In this document: in pieces, positions 22,326 through 30,343 of the stretch
Position numbering within the stretch: the first letter of the stretch is position 1
Layout: each line of letters starts with the position of its first letter
Source of the DNA: Pseudomonas sp. MRSN 12121
Lineage (GTDB): Bacteria > Pseudomonadota > Gammaproteobacteria > Pseudomonadales > Pseudomonadaceae
Length of the DNA stretch: 64,000 nucleotides
NCBI RefSeq assembly: GCF_000931465.1
Contig: NZ_CP010892.1
Location: 2,046,001 to 2,110,000 of the forward strand
Direction of reading: 5' to 3'
Notes under the pieces: model-generated
Databases searched by the model: none
Told to the model about the DNA's origin: nothing
Seen by the model: the letters and a program-made list of their open reading frames with translations, nothing else
Translations under genes and position numbers: made by a program

Positions 22326-23072
22326 TCAGGCGCCGAAACCACCGTCGATGGTCAAGCTGGCGCCGGTGATGTAGCCCGCTTCCGGACCGGCCAGGTAGGC
22401 CACGAAACTGGCGATCTCCTGCGCCTGGCCGTAGCGCCCGACGGCCATCAGCGGGATCAGGCTTTCCGCGAAATCGCCATGGGCCGGGTTCATGTCGGTG
22501 TCGACCGGGCCGGGTTGCACGTTATTGATGGTGATGTCCCTTGGTCCCAGATCGCGGGCCAGGCCTTTGGTCAGGCCGACCAGTGCCGACTTGCTCATGG
22601 CATAGGGGCCGCCGCCGGCGAAGGGCATGCGCTCGGCGTTGGTGCTGCCGATATTGATGATGCGCGAGCCTGGCCCCATGTGCCGGGCGGCTTCCTGGGT
22701 GGCGACGAACACGCTGCGCACATTGATTGCCAGGGTCCGGTCGAAGTCTTCCAGCTTGAAGTCTTCCAGGGGGCCGATGGCCAGGACCCCGGCATTGTTG
22801 ACCAGGATATCCAGGCGGCCAAAGGTGGCGACGGTGCGCTCGACGGCCTGGCGAATGGCGGCGGCGTCGGCGCTGTCGGCGAGGATGGCCAGGGCCTTGC
22901 CACCGGACTCGCCGATGCTGTCTTGCAGGGCCTGGGCCTTGGCGGCGGAGCTGACGTAGGTGAAGGCGACGGCGGCGCCTTCGGCTGCCAGGCGCTGCAC
23001 AATCGCTGCGCCAATGCCGCGGGAACCGCCTTGAACCAAGGCGACTTTGCCGCTGAGGGATTGAGTGGTCAT
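22326..23072 (-). CDS. short-chain dehydrogenase/reductase (SDR)
   Basis: 248 aa from the ATG at 23072. Classical SDR: NAD(P) motif GGSRGIGAA near residue 16, NNAG as LVNNAGVLA, catalytic Ser in INIGSTNAERM and YAMSK (Tyr-x-x-x-Lys). The C-terminus GYITGASLTIDGGFGA is usual for the family. Substrate unknown. Divergent from a LysR gene with a 126-bp shared region, so the LysR protein probably controls it. Confidence 0.87.
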   Translation of the reverse strand: MTTQSLSGKVALVQGGSRGIGAAIVQRLAAEGAAVAFTYVSSAAKAQALQDSIGESGGKALAILADSADAAAIRQAVERTVATFGRLDILVNNAGVLAIGPLEDFKLEDFDRTLAINVRSVFVATQEAARHMGPGSRIINIGSTNAERMPFAGGGPYAMSKSALVGLTKGLARDLGPRDITINNVQPGPVDTDMNPAHGDFAESLIPLMAVGRYGQAQEIASFVAYLAGPEAGYITGASLTIDGGFGA

Positions 23073-23160
23073 GTCGTTCTCCAAAATGTCCAAGGCGGGG
23101 TTGCCTTGTGCTGGAGTCGAGTATCGACCCGGGATTAAGTGCTGTGTAGATGGGAATCGC

Positions 23161-23189
23161 TATAGTCTGTGTAAACCAGAAGTTTATAG
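23161..23189. promoter_or_regulatory. candidate LysR-type operator
   Basis: Direct/inverted TATAG elements (TATAGTCTG ... AGTTTATAG) lie 10 bp before the LysR start in the SDR/LysR intergenic region. Position and T-N11-A type content fit a LysR autoregulatory site. Confidence 0.4.
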
Positions 23190-23198
23190 TGAGCCACC

Positions 23199-24122
23199 AT
23201 GGAAACCTTCAGCAGCATCGAATGCTTCGTGCGCAGCGCCGAAGTCGGCAGCTTTGCCGAAGCCGCGCGACGCTTGAGCCTGACCCCCGCCGCGGTGGGC
23301 AAGAGCGTGGCCAAGCTCGAGGCCCGGCTCGGGGTCAGGCTGTTTCAGCGCAGTACCCGCAGCCTGGCCCTGACCGAAGCCGGCCAGCTGTTTCTCGGCG
23401 AGGTCAGCGCCAGCCTGCATACCATCCAGAACGCCGTGGCCAACCTGGCGAGCGCCGAAGGGCTCCCGGCGGGCTCCTTGAAGGTCAGCATGGGCACGGT
23501 GTTCGGACGGCTGTACATCGTGCCGCTGCTCGGCGAGTTCCTGCGGCGTTTTCCGGCGATCAGCCCGGACTGGCACTTCGACAATCGCCAGGTGGACCTG
23601 ATCGGCCAGGGCTTCGACGCAGCGATCGGCGGTGGTTTCGAGTTGCCCCAGGGGGTGGTGGCGCGTCGGCTGACGCCGGCGCACCGGATCCTGGTGGCCT
23701 CCCGGGAGTACCTGGCGCGGTGTGCGCCGATCGAGCAGCCCGAGGACCTGCGGCATTGCGAAGGCATTCTGATCCGTTCACCGCAAACCGGGCGCGTGCG
23801 CTCCTGGCAGTTGACCAGCCGGAGCCAGCAGCAAAGCCCGTTGAACCTCAGGGCGCGGATGACCCTGAGCGACTCGGCGGCGGCCTGCGCCACCGCCGTC
23901 CAGGGCCTGGGGGTGGCGTTGGTGAGCATGCCCTTTGCCGTCGACGACCTGGAGGCCGGGACCTTGCAGCGGGTGTTGCCGGACTGGTACGTCGACGACG
24001 GCAATATTTCCATCTACTACGCCGAGCACCGCTTGCTGCCGGGCAAGACCCGGGCCTTCGTCGACTTTGTCATCGAGCAGTTCGCCGAGCAGGGGCTGGC
24101 GCAGCGTTTCAGCGCCATCTGA
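23199..24122 (+). CDS. LysR-family transcriptional regulator
   Basis: 307 aa. N-terminal winged HTH METFSSIECFVRSAEVGSFA then EAARRLSLTPAAVGKSVAKL and RLFQRSTRSLALTEAG; C-terminal periplasmic-binding-like effector domain (GSLKVSMGTVFGRLYIVPLL ... VDLIGQGFDAAIGGGF). Belongs to the CrgA/DsdC-like LysR group that often regulates an adjacent divergent oxidoreductase. Effector unknown. Confidence 0.9.
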   Translation: METFSSIECFVRSAEVGSFAEAARRLSLTPAAVGKSVAKLEARLGVRLFQRSTRSLALTEAGQLFLGEVSASLHTIQNAVANLASAEGLPAGSLKVSMGTVFGRLYIVPLLGEFLRRFPAISPDWHFDNRQVDLIGQGFDAAIGGGFELPQGVVARRLTPAHRILVASREYLARCAPIEQPEDLRHCEGILIRSPQTGRVRSWQLTSRSQQQSPLNLRARMTLSDSAAACATAVQGLGVALVSMPFAVDDLEAGTLQRVLPDWYVDDGNISIYYAEHRLLPGKTRAFVDFVIEQFAEQGLAQRFSAI

Positions 24123-24173
24123 AGTGCCGCTGCTTTGTGCTGGCTCGCCATCGCCCTTCGACGATAGAAGCTG

Positions 24174-24902
24174 TCAGCGCCCGAACCGCCCCGGCCAGCC
24201 GACGATGGTCTTCGGCCGGGGCCTGGCGTAGGTGCGTACCTTGGAGGTGGACAAGCCCAGGCGCACCAGGGATTCGGCAAGGGTCACCGCCGCGGTCACG
24301 CCATCCACCACCGGCACGCCGGTGCGCTGGCGGATCTGTTCGTCCAGGCCGGCCATGCCGCCGCAGCCCAGGCAGATCACTTCGGCCTTGTCCTGGCTGA
24401 CCGCCAGTTCGGCCTGGCGCACGATGGATTCCACGGCCCGCGCCGGGTCTTCTTCCAGCTCCAGGACCGCCAGGCCGCTGGCCCGCACGGAGGCACAGCG
24501 GTCATACAGGCCGGAGAGTTTCAGGCGGTCCTCGATCAAGGGCACGGTGCGGTCCAGGGTGGTCACCACCGAGTAGGCGTGGCCGAGGAACATCGCCGTG
24601 CTGGCGGCGGCGTCGGTGATGTCCACCACCGGTACGTCGAGCAGCTCTTGCAAGCCTTCGCGACCGTGTTCGCCGTAGCCGGCCTGGATCACGGCGTCGT
24701 AGGGCTGGTCGTAGGACTGCACGCGGTCCATGACGGCGATGGCGGCCAGGTAGCTTTCGAAGTTGCCTTCGATGGAGTCGGCACCGAAGTGCGGGGTCAG
24801 GCCGACGATTTCGGTGCCGGGCGCGGCCACGGCCTGGGCCTGGCGGGCGATGGCCTGGGTGATGGAGTCGGTGGTGTTGACGTTGACCACGAGAATGCGC
24901 AT
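24174..24902 (-). CDS. Asp/Glu/hydantoin racemase superfamily enzyme, Gly in place of first catalytic Cys
   Basis: 242 aa from the ATG at 24902 (MRILVVNVNTTDSITQAIAR). Sequence matches the hydantoin/allantoin racemase family throughout: DQPYDAVIQAGYGEHGREGL, ELLDVPVVDITDAAA, VICLGCGGMAGLDEQ. Racemases of this family use two cysteines, one per face; here the second is present (C180) but the first position is glycine (G75 in QAGYGE, where relatives read ACFGDPG). Arylmalonate decarboxylase has the same Gly/Cys pattern. Racemisation by two-base chemistry is therefore doubtful. Lies 52 bp downstream of an NCS1 permease, so it probably acts on an imported hydantoin- or allantoin-like compound or related diacid. 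Confidence 0.82.
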   Translation of the reverse strand: MRILVVNVNTTDSITQAIARQAQAVAAPGTEIVGLTPHFGADSIEGNFESYLAAIAVMDRVQSYDQPYDAVIQAGYGEHGREGLQELLDVPVVDITDAAASTAMFLGHAYSVVTTLDRTVPLIEDRLKLSGLYDRCASVRASGLAVLELEEDPARAVESIVRQAELAVSQDKAEVICLGCGGMAGLDEQIRQRTGVPVVDGVTAAVTLAESLVRLGLSTSKVRTYARPRPKTIVGWPGRFGR

Positions 24903-24954
24903 GGGTTGTCCTTGTCGATGAGGGTGGGGCCCGCGGCCTGCGGGCCGTTCAGGT

Positions 24955-26493
24955 TCAATGGGAGACGTTTTCCACGGCGATGGATTCGCCGCTGACATCC
25001 GCATAGTGCGGCTGGCGTTTGGCGATGAGCAGGTACAGCAGCCCGGCAATGCCGGCGCCGATCAGCCAGGAGAAGGGCGAGACGCTGGCGAACCCCGGCA
25101 CCAGGGCCAGGACGATGGCGATCAGCGCCGACGGGATGAACGCCGCCACCGCCCGCAGGTTGACCCCGTGGCTGTAGAAATACGCGCCTTGCGGGTTCTC
25201 GCTGTACAGCTCGGGCACATTGATCCGGCCTTTGCGCAGCAACCAGTAGTCGACCATGATCACGCCGTACAGCGGGCCGAGAAGGGCGCCGAGCCCGGAC
25301 AGGAAGTACACGATCACCAAGGGGCTGTTGTAGAGGTTCCACGGCAGGATCAGCACCGCGACGGTCGCGCTGATCAACCCGGCACGGCGGAAGGTCAGGT
25401 ACTTGGGCGCCAGGTTGCTGAGCACGAAGGCCGGGGCGACGAAGTTGGCCATGATGTTCACGGCCACGGTGACGATCAGGAAGGCCAGGCAGCCCAGCAC
25501 CAGGAGGAAGGTGTTGGGGATCGAGGCGACGATTTCGGTAGGGCTTTCGATGATCTTGCCGTTGATCTGGAACTGCGCGCCGCACAGCAGGACTGTGATG
25601 ATCGCGAACACCAGGATGTTCACCGGCAGCCCCCAGAAGTTGCCGACCTTGATCGTCCGGCGGCAGGGCGAGGAGCGTGCGAAGTCGCAGAAGTTGAGGA
25701 TCAGCGTGCCGTAGATCGCCAGCCACAGCGCCCCGCCGGCAAAGATCTGGCGCCACATCTCGCCACCGCTCAGCGGCGCGTTGGTCGACCAGGCAATGCG
25801 CGCCCCGGCCTGGGTGTACATCCAGACGGCGAGGGCGGCCACGGTTACCAGAATCACCGGTCCGGCAAAGCCTTCGTAGCGCCGGACCATCTCCATGCCA
25901 TAGGCGAGGATCGCCAGCTGGACGAACCAGATCACCACGAAACACACCCAGCCCAGGCTCGACAGGCCGAGGATCGAGTCATGGTCGTACTCGGCGAAGC
26001 CTGGGTGGATCGCCGTGAGCAGCACGCGGAATACCACCGAGGCCAGGTAGGTCTGGATGCCGAACCAGGCGATGGCGATCACGGCGCGGATCAGCGCCGG
26101 CAGTTGCGCGCCATGAATGCCGAAGCTGATGCGGCTGATCACGGGAAAGGGCACGCCGGTCTTCTGGCCCATGTAGCCGGACAGGTTCATGAAGAAGTAC
26201 ACCAGCGCCGCGCCTATGCCCAGCGACAGCAGGATCTGCCAGCCGCCCAGGCCCAGGGCGTACAGGCCGATGGCGAAGGAGTAGTTGGCGATGTTGTGCA
26301 CATCGTTGGTCCACAGCGCGAAGATGCTGTAGCCGCCCCAGCGGCGGCCTTCGGCCTTGGTCGGCGCCAGGTCGCGGTTGTGCAGGCGGGGGCTGAGCTC
26401 GACCGGTGTGGGGTCGAGGCGGGCATCGAGGTTGGCGTGGGATTGGGAAGTGGGCAAATCCAGTGCGATGTTGGGGGAAAGGCTTGTACGCAT
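24955..26493 (-). CDS. NCS1-family nucleobase/hydantoin/allantoin permease
   Basis: 512 aa from the ATG at 26493. About 12 transmembrane segments. NCS1 landmarks: LHNRDLAPTKAEGRRWGGYS near the N-terminus, FALWTNDVHNIANYSFAIGL in TM1, PFPVISRISFGIHGAQLPAL in TM3 and WFGIQTYLASVV. These are shared by allantoin, hydantoin (Mhp1) and uracil/cytosine importers that use H+ or Na+. With the downstream racemase-family gene it forms a two-gene uptake/conversion operon. Confidence 0.9.
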   Translation of the reverse strand: MRTSLSPNIALDLPTSQSHANLDARLDPTPVELSPRLHNRDLAPTKAEGRRWGGYSIFALWTNDVHNIANYSFAIGLYALGLGGWQILLSLGIGAALVYFFMNLSGYMGQKTGVPFPVISRISFGIHGAQLPALIRAVIAIAWFGIQTYLASVVFRVLLTAIHPGFAEYDHDSILGLSSLGWVCFVVIWFVQLAILAYGMEMVRRYEGFAGPVILVTVAALAVWMYTQAGARIAWSTNAPLSGGEMWRQIFAGGALWLAIYGTLILNFCDFARSSPCRRTIKVGNFWGLPVNILVFAIITVLLCGAQFQINGKIIESPTEIVASIPNTFLLVLGCLAFLIVTVAVNIMANFVAPAFVLSNLAPKYLTFRRAGLISATVAVLILPWNLYNSPLVIVYFLSGLGALLGPLYGVIMVDYWLLRKGRINVPELYSENPQGAYFYSHGVNLRAVAAFIPSALIAIVLALVPGFASVSPFSWLIGAGIAGLLYLLIAKRQPHYADVSGESIAVENVSH

Positions 26494-26944
26494 TCCGGCA
26501 GGCTCCTGGTCCGGGCCCGCGCTGACTGTGCTTGAGCGCAGGGCTCGACAATCTTCGGCGCGGGTCCGGGAATCACTGGTTCTGGGCATCTGCAGGCGGA
26601 TTCGGGAACCCGGCTTGCGGATATGAAGTGTATGTACTTGCTTGTTAAGTTGTATACAAGATGCGTATCGACTTAAGCCACTTCCGTGCCAGACCTCGAT
26701 CTAAGCATGTGCCGGATAATTTCGGTTTGTTCTTATGAATTCGTAACTAACTGAAAGAATGGAATTATAAATTGACCGATTAAACAGGTATTTATTTTTG
26801 CGGGGCGAGATAGGCCAGCACCGGGCAGAACAGCCCGGCGCGAAGGGTGTAACTTTTTGGGGCGATAACAGACTAAGTGCACACAAAAATGGCACCCGTG
26901 GTGACACTTGTGTGTACAAAATTTCGAGGGGAGTAGAGGGCCTT
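26494..26944. other. AT-rich intergenic region upstream of the permease
   Basis: About 450 bp without a convincing gene between the permease start and a REP-type repeat. It holds the TTGTATACAA palindrome (26650-26659), a CCGGGC/GCCCGG hairpin (26821-26838) and an imperfect inverted repeat TGCACACAA ... TTGTGTGTACA (26878-26918). The stretch 26700-26940 is distinctly AT-richer than neighbours, which may mark a remnant of lost DNA. Confidence 0.5.
26650..26659. promoter_or_regulatory. GntR-type operator upstream of permease operon
   Basis: Perfect 10-bp palindrome TTGTATACAA about 160 bp before the permease start. GntR/FadR-type regulators recognise TTGT-N2-ACAA-like sites (family knowledge). 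No GntR gene is adjacent, so the regulator must be encoded elsewhere. Confidence 0.5.
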
Positions 26945-27015
26945 TGTAGGAGCGAAGCTTGCTCGCGAGACGGCGTATCTGACACACCGCTTCGCGAGCA
27001 AGCTTCGCTCCTACA
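26945..27015. repeat. REP-type inverted repeat (GTAGGAGCGA family)
   Basis: Two arms TGTAGGAGCGAAGCTTGC / GCAAGCTTCGCTCCTACA face each other about 30 bp apart, after the cysH gene. This is the typical Pseudomonas intergenic REP doublet (REPIN-like), mobilised in trans by RAYT transposases. Confidence 0.85.
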
Positions 27016-27035
27016 GAAAAAGAAGAAGAGGGGGC

Positions 27036-27770
27036 TCAGCCTTTGCTGATGATATTGCCGGCGTGCAGGCCACATTCCTTCTGCGTGGCTTCTTCCCACC
27101 ACCAGCGGCCTTCGCGTTCGTGCTGGTTCGGCAGCACGGGACGGGTGCACGGCTCGCAGCCGATGCTGATGAAGCCGCGCTCATGCAGGCTGTTGTACGG
27201 CAGCTCGAGCATGCGGATGTAGCCCCAGATCTCCTCGCTGGTCATCTGCGCCAGCGGGTTGAACTTGTACAGGGTGCGCTCCGGGGTGGAGAAGGCGCTG
27301 TCGATTTCCAGCACCGCCACCTGGCTGCGGGTGCCCGGGCTCTGGTCGCGGCGCTGGCCGGTGGCCCAGGCGCGCACGCCGGACAGCTTGCGGCGCAGCG
27401 GCTCGATCTTGCGGATACCGCAGCATTCGCCATGGCCGTCCTTGTAGAAGCTGAACAGGCCTTTTTCCTTGACGAAAGGTTCGAGTCGGGCCTGGTCCGG
27501 CGAAATCAGCTCGATGGCGATCTTGTAGTGCTCGCGCACCTGTTCGATGAAGCGGTAGGTTTCCGGGTGGAGGCGCCCGGTGTCGAGGCTGAACACCTTG
27601 ACGTTCTTGTTCAGCTTCCAGGCCATGTCCACCAGCACCACATCCTCGGCGCCGCTGAAGGAGATCCACAGGTCATCGCCAAACTCGGCAAAGGCCAGCT
27701 TGAGAATGTCCTGGGCGGATTTTTGGGCATAGGTCGCGGCGAGTTCGGCGACGTCGAACGATGGGCTCAT
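27036..27770 (-). CDS. cysH: adenylylsulfate (APS) reductase CysH
   Basis: 244 aa from the ATG at 27770 ([20 protein letters not shown]). Reduces APS to sulfite in assimilatory sulfate reduction. Seen: [15 protein letters not shown] (PP-loop type nucleotide site), the cysteine pair [14 protein letters not shown] and the second pair IGCEPCTRP. The two CC/CxxC pairs ligate a [4Fe-4S] cluster and mark the APS (rather than PAPS) reductase type; the C-terminal catalytic Cys is in KECGLH. Divergent from thrH. Confidence 0.93.
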   Translation of the reverse strand: MSPSFDVAELAATYAQKSAQDILKLAFAEFGDDLWISFSGAEDVVLVDMAWKLNKNVKVFSLDTGRLHPETYRFIEQVREHYKIAIELISPDQARLEPFVKEKGLFSFYKDGHGECCGIRKIEPLRRKLSGVRAWATGQRRDQSPGTRSQVAVLEIDSAFSTPERTLYKFNPLAQMTSEEIWGYIRMLELPYNSLHERGFISIGCEPCTRPVLPNQHEREGRWWWEEATQKECGLHAGNIISKG

Positions 27771-27939
27771 CAGGGCGGTTTCCTGCAGGTCGGTGGCGCT
27801 GAGCGCTCTGGATGTGGGCGATGGTAACAAAATCCTTCACTGGCTGGCGCGCTCCGCTGCGTTGCGCGGCCCAGGGTGAATCGCTAGAGTCGGCAGTCCT
27901 TTGGCTCGCTCGAATAACCAATACAAATGGGAGTGTCTT

Positions 27940-28557
27940 GTGGAAATTGCCTGTCTCGATCTGGAAGGTGTGCTGGTCCCGGAAATCTGGATCGCCTTTG
28001 CCGAAAAAACCGGGATTGCCTCCCTCAGGGCGACGACCCGGGATATCCCCGATTACGACGTGCTGATGCAGCAGCGCCTGCGCATTCTCGACGAGCACGG
28101 CCTGAAGCTCGCGGACATCCAGGAAGTGATCGCCACCCTCAAGCCGCTGGACGGTGCCATCGAGTTCGTCGACTGGCTGCGCGAGCGTTTCCAGGTGGTG
28201 ATCCTGTCCGACACTTTCTACGAGTTTTCCCAGCCGCTGATGCGCCAGCTGGGCTTTCCCACGCTGTTGTGCCATCGCCTGATCACCGACGACAGTGGCC
28301 GGGTGACCGGTTACCAGTTGCGCCAGAAGGACCCCAAGCGCCAATCGGTGCTGGCCTTCAAGAGCCTGTACTACCGGGTGATCGCCGCGGGGGATTCATA
28401 CAACGACACCAGCATGTTGGGCGAGGCGGACGCCGGCATCTTGTTCCATGCGCCGGACAATGTGATCCGCGAGTTCCCGCAATTCCCGGCGGTGCACAGC
28501 TTCGCCGAGCTGAAGCGGGAATTCCTCAAGGCCTCTAGCCGTGAGTTGAGCCTGTAG
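27940..28557 (+). CDS. thrH: bifunctional phosphoserine phosphatase/homoserine phosphotransferase ThrH
   Basis: 205 aa from a GTG at 27940; the open frame begins earlier at 27901, but ThrH starts at (M)EIACLDLEGVLVPEI. HAD family: motif I DLEGVLVPE, motif II ILSDTFYEFSQPL, Lys in QKDPKRQSV, and motif IV AAGDSYNDTSMLGEAD. ThrH dephosphorylates phosphoserine and can transfer the phosphate to homoserine, bridging serine and threonine synthesis. 205 aa equals the known size in P. aeruginosa. Confidence 0.93.
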   Translation: MEIACLDLEGVLVPEIWIAFAEKTGIASLRATTRDIPDYDVLMQQRLRILDEHGLKLADIQEVIATLKPLDGAIEFVDWLRERFQVVILSDTFYEFSQPLMRQLGFPTLLCHRLITDDSGRVTGYQLRQKDPKRQSVLAFKSLYYRVIAAGDSYNDTSMLGEADAGILFHAPDNVIREFPQFPAVHSFAELKREFLKASSRELSL

Positions 28558-28572
28558 GTTTGCGGCGCGTCT

Positions 28573-28688
28573 ATCGCGGGCAAGTCGGATCGCCGCCCGC
28601 TCGCTCCTACGGATTGGCGTCGTTCACGGCCATATGGTGCGACCCGGACTTGTAGGAGTGAGCGGGCGGCGATCCGGCTTGCCCGCGA
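28573..28688. repeat. REP-type inverted repeat (GTAGGAG/GCGGGCAAG variant)
   Basis: Long imperfect inverted repeat: ATCGCGGGCAAGTCGGATCG ... CGATCCGGCTTGCCCGCGA, each arm about 40 bp, central spacer about 35 bp. Sits between convergent thrH and pabB, where it may also act as a bidirectional transcript end. Confidence 0.85.
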
Positions 28689-28693
28689 CGCTT

Positions 28694-30037
28694 TCAAAGG
28701 CCCTGCAACGTCTCCAGCAGCACCTTCACCTTGGTGATGGACTCCTGGTATTCGGCCTGCCAGTCCGAGTCCGCGACGATGCCGCCACCGCCCCAGCAGC
28801 AGACTTGTCCGTCCTTGACCAGCAGGCTGCGGATGGCGATGGAGCTGTCCATTTCGCCGCGCACGTCCAGGTAAAGCAGCGAACCGCAATACAGGCCGCG
28901 TCGGGTCGGCTCCAGCTCATCGATGATCTGCATCGCGCGGATCTTCGGGGCGCCGGTGATCGAGCCACCGGGGAAGCTGCCGGCGATCAGGTCCAGGGCA
29001 TCCTTGTGCGCCGCCAGCTCGCCGGTGACGCTGCTCACCAGGTGATGCACGTTGGGGTAGCTTTCCAGGCTGAACAGTTCCGGCACCCGCACCGAGCCGA
29101 TGCGGCAGGTGCGGCCCAGGTCGTTGCGCAGCAGGTCGACGATCATCAGGTTTTCCGCGCGGTCCTTGGGGCTGGCCAGCAGATCGGCGGCGTTGGCCGC
29201 ATCTTCGGCCGCGTCCCGGCCGCGGGGGCGGGTGCCCTTGATCGGCCGGGTCTCCACCTGGCCGTCGCTGACCCGCACGAAGCGCTCCGGTGACAGGCTC
29301 AGTATCGCGCCGCCTTGCGGCAGGCTCTGGAAGCCGGAGAACGGCGTCGGGCAGGCTGCGCGCAAGGCGCGATAGGCGCTCCACGGATCGCCGGCGCAGG
29401 GCGCGCGAAAGCGCTGGGCGAAGTTGACCTGGTAGCAGTCGCCGGCCTGGATGTAGGCCTGGATCCGCTCGAACGCTTGCTGGTATTGCCGGGCATCGAG
29501 ATCGGCGCTCATCGGCGCGCTGAGGCTGAAGCGCTCCTCGGTGCTGGCGGGCATCTGTTCGAAGAGGGCGATCAGGCGCTGGCGTTCGGCAGCGGCGAGC
29601 GCAGGGTGGAATACCAGCTGGCTGGTGCCGTGCTGATGATCGCTGATCAGTGCCCAGTCGTAGAGACCGAAGCGCGCATCGGGCAGTTGCAGGTCGTCCA
29701 GGGCGCGGCTGGGCAGGCGCTCCAGATGGCGCCCGAAGTCGTAGCTCAGGTAACCGATCAGTCCGCCCGCGAAGGGCAGTCGATAAGGCGCGGGAATCGC
29801 TGCCTGGCCCAACTGGTGCAGGGTATGCCGCAGGCGCTGCAGGAAGTCGGCGCCGCTTTCGTCTTCGCGCACGGCCAATTGCTCCCGCGGCCAGGCGCTG
29901 AGCAGGTCGTAGCGGCCGCGTTCGGCTGCGGGGCGGCCACTGTCCAGCAACACGGCGCCGGGGGCATGGCGGATCGCCGCGAAATACTCGGCAGGGTCGG
30001 GGCGGTAGGGCAGCGGGTGTACGGAGCAGGTCAACAT
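28694..30037 (-). CDS. pabB: aminodeoxychorismate synthase component I
   Basis: 447 aa from the ATG at 30037 (MLTCSVHPLPYRPDPAEYFA). Chorismate-binding enzyme family: N-terminal region with SGRPAAERGRYDLL, and core motifs QAGDCYQVNFAQRF, RPIKGTRPRGRD, ENLMIVDLLRNDLGR and GSITGAPKIRAMQIID. With PabA glutaminase it makes 4-amino-4-deoxychorismate for folate. It lacks the tryptophan-site residues expected of TrpE; PIKGTRPRG (Lys) is the PabB type. Single gene. Confidence 0.92.
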   Translation of the reverse strand: MLTCSVHPLPYRPDPAEYFAAIRHAPGAVLLDSGRPAAERGRYDLLSAWPREQLAVREDESGADFLQRLRHTLHQLGQAAIPAPYRLPFAGGLIGYLSYDFGRHLERLPSRALDDLQLPDARFGLYDWALISDHQHGTSQLVFHPALAAAERQRLIALFEQMPASTEERFSLSAPMSADLDARQYQQAFERIQAYIQAGDCYQVNFAQRFRAPCAGDPWSAYRALRAACPTPFSGFQSLPQGGAILSLSPERFVRVSDGQVETRPIKGTRPRGRDAAEDAANAADLLASPKDRAENLMIVDLLRNDLGRTCRIGSVRVPELFSLESYPNVHHLVSSVTGELAAHKDALDLIAGSFPGGSITGAPKIRAMQIIDELEPTRRGLYCGSLLYLDVRGEMDSSIAIRSLLVKDGQVCCWGGGGIVADSDWQAEYQESITKVKVLLETLQGL

Positions 30038-30145
30038 GCGGGGCGGATCAGCCATCGGAGGAGCGCGGCTGGCGATTGTAGTCCCCCCGGGGATTTGCTC
30101 CTAGTGGGGATGTCGGCGGTTGCAAGGTTTACGACGTATATCCCT

Positions 30146-30303
30146 GTAGCCGCTGCCGAGCCCCGGCGAGGCTGCGATCGATCGCGTAGCGGTCGCCAAA
30201 GCAGACGACCGTGCAGGTCAGGCACACCGAGCGGCAGTTTACGGGGCTGCGTCGGAATGCCGCCCACCCGATCGCAGCCTCGCCGGGGCTCGGCAGCGGC
30301 TAC
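30146..30303. repeat. perfect 35-bp inverted repeat, GTAGCCGCTGCC family
   Basis: Arms at 30146-30180 and 30269-30303 are perfect reverse complements over 35 bp (starting GTAGCCGCTGCCGAGCCC). The 88-bp centre has its own smaller stems (GGTCG/CGACC; GCGGCA/TGCCGC). Different family from the GTAGGAGCGA repeats of this window. Confidence 0.85.
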
Positions 30304-30343
30304 ACCTGCCCCGGCAGGGTTATCCAGTGGGCGCGGCGGTGGC

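Noticed and set aside
24958..26535. 525-codon frame antisense to the NCS1 permease
   Set aside because: His/Asp/Gln-rich shadow; the minus strand encodes a clear transporter.
26701..27150. 149-codon minus frame across the REP repeat into cysH
   Set aside because: Contains the translated repeat and the end of cysH in another frame; no coding character.
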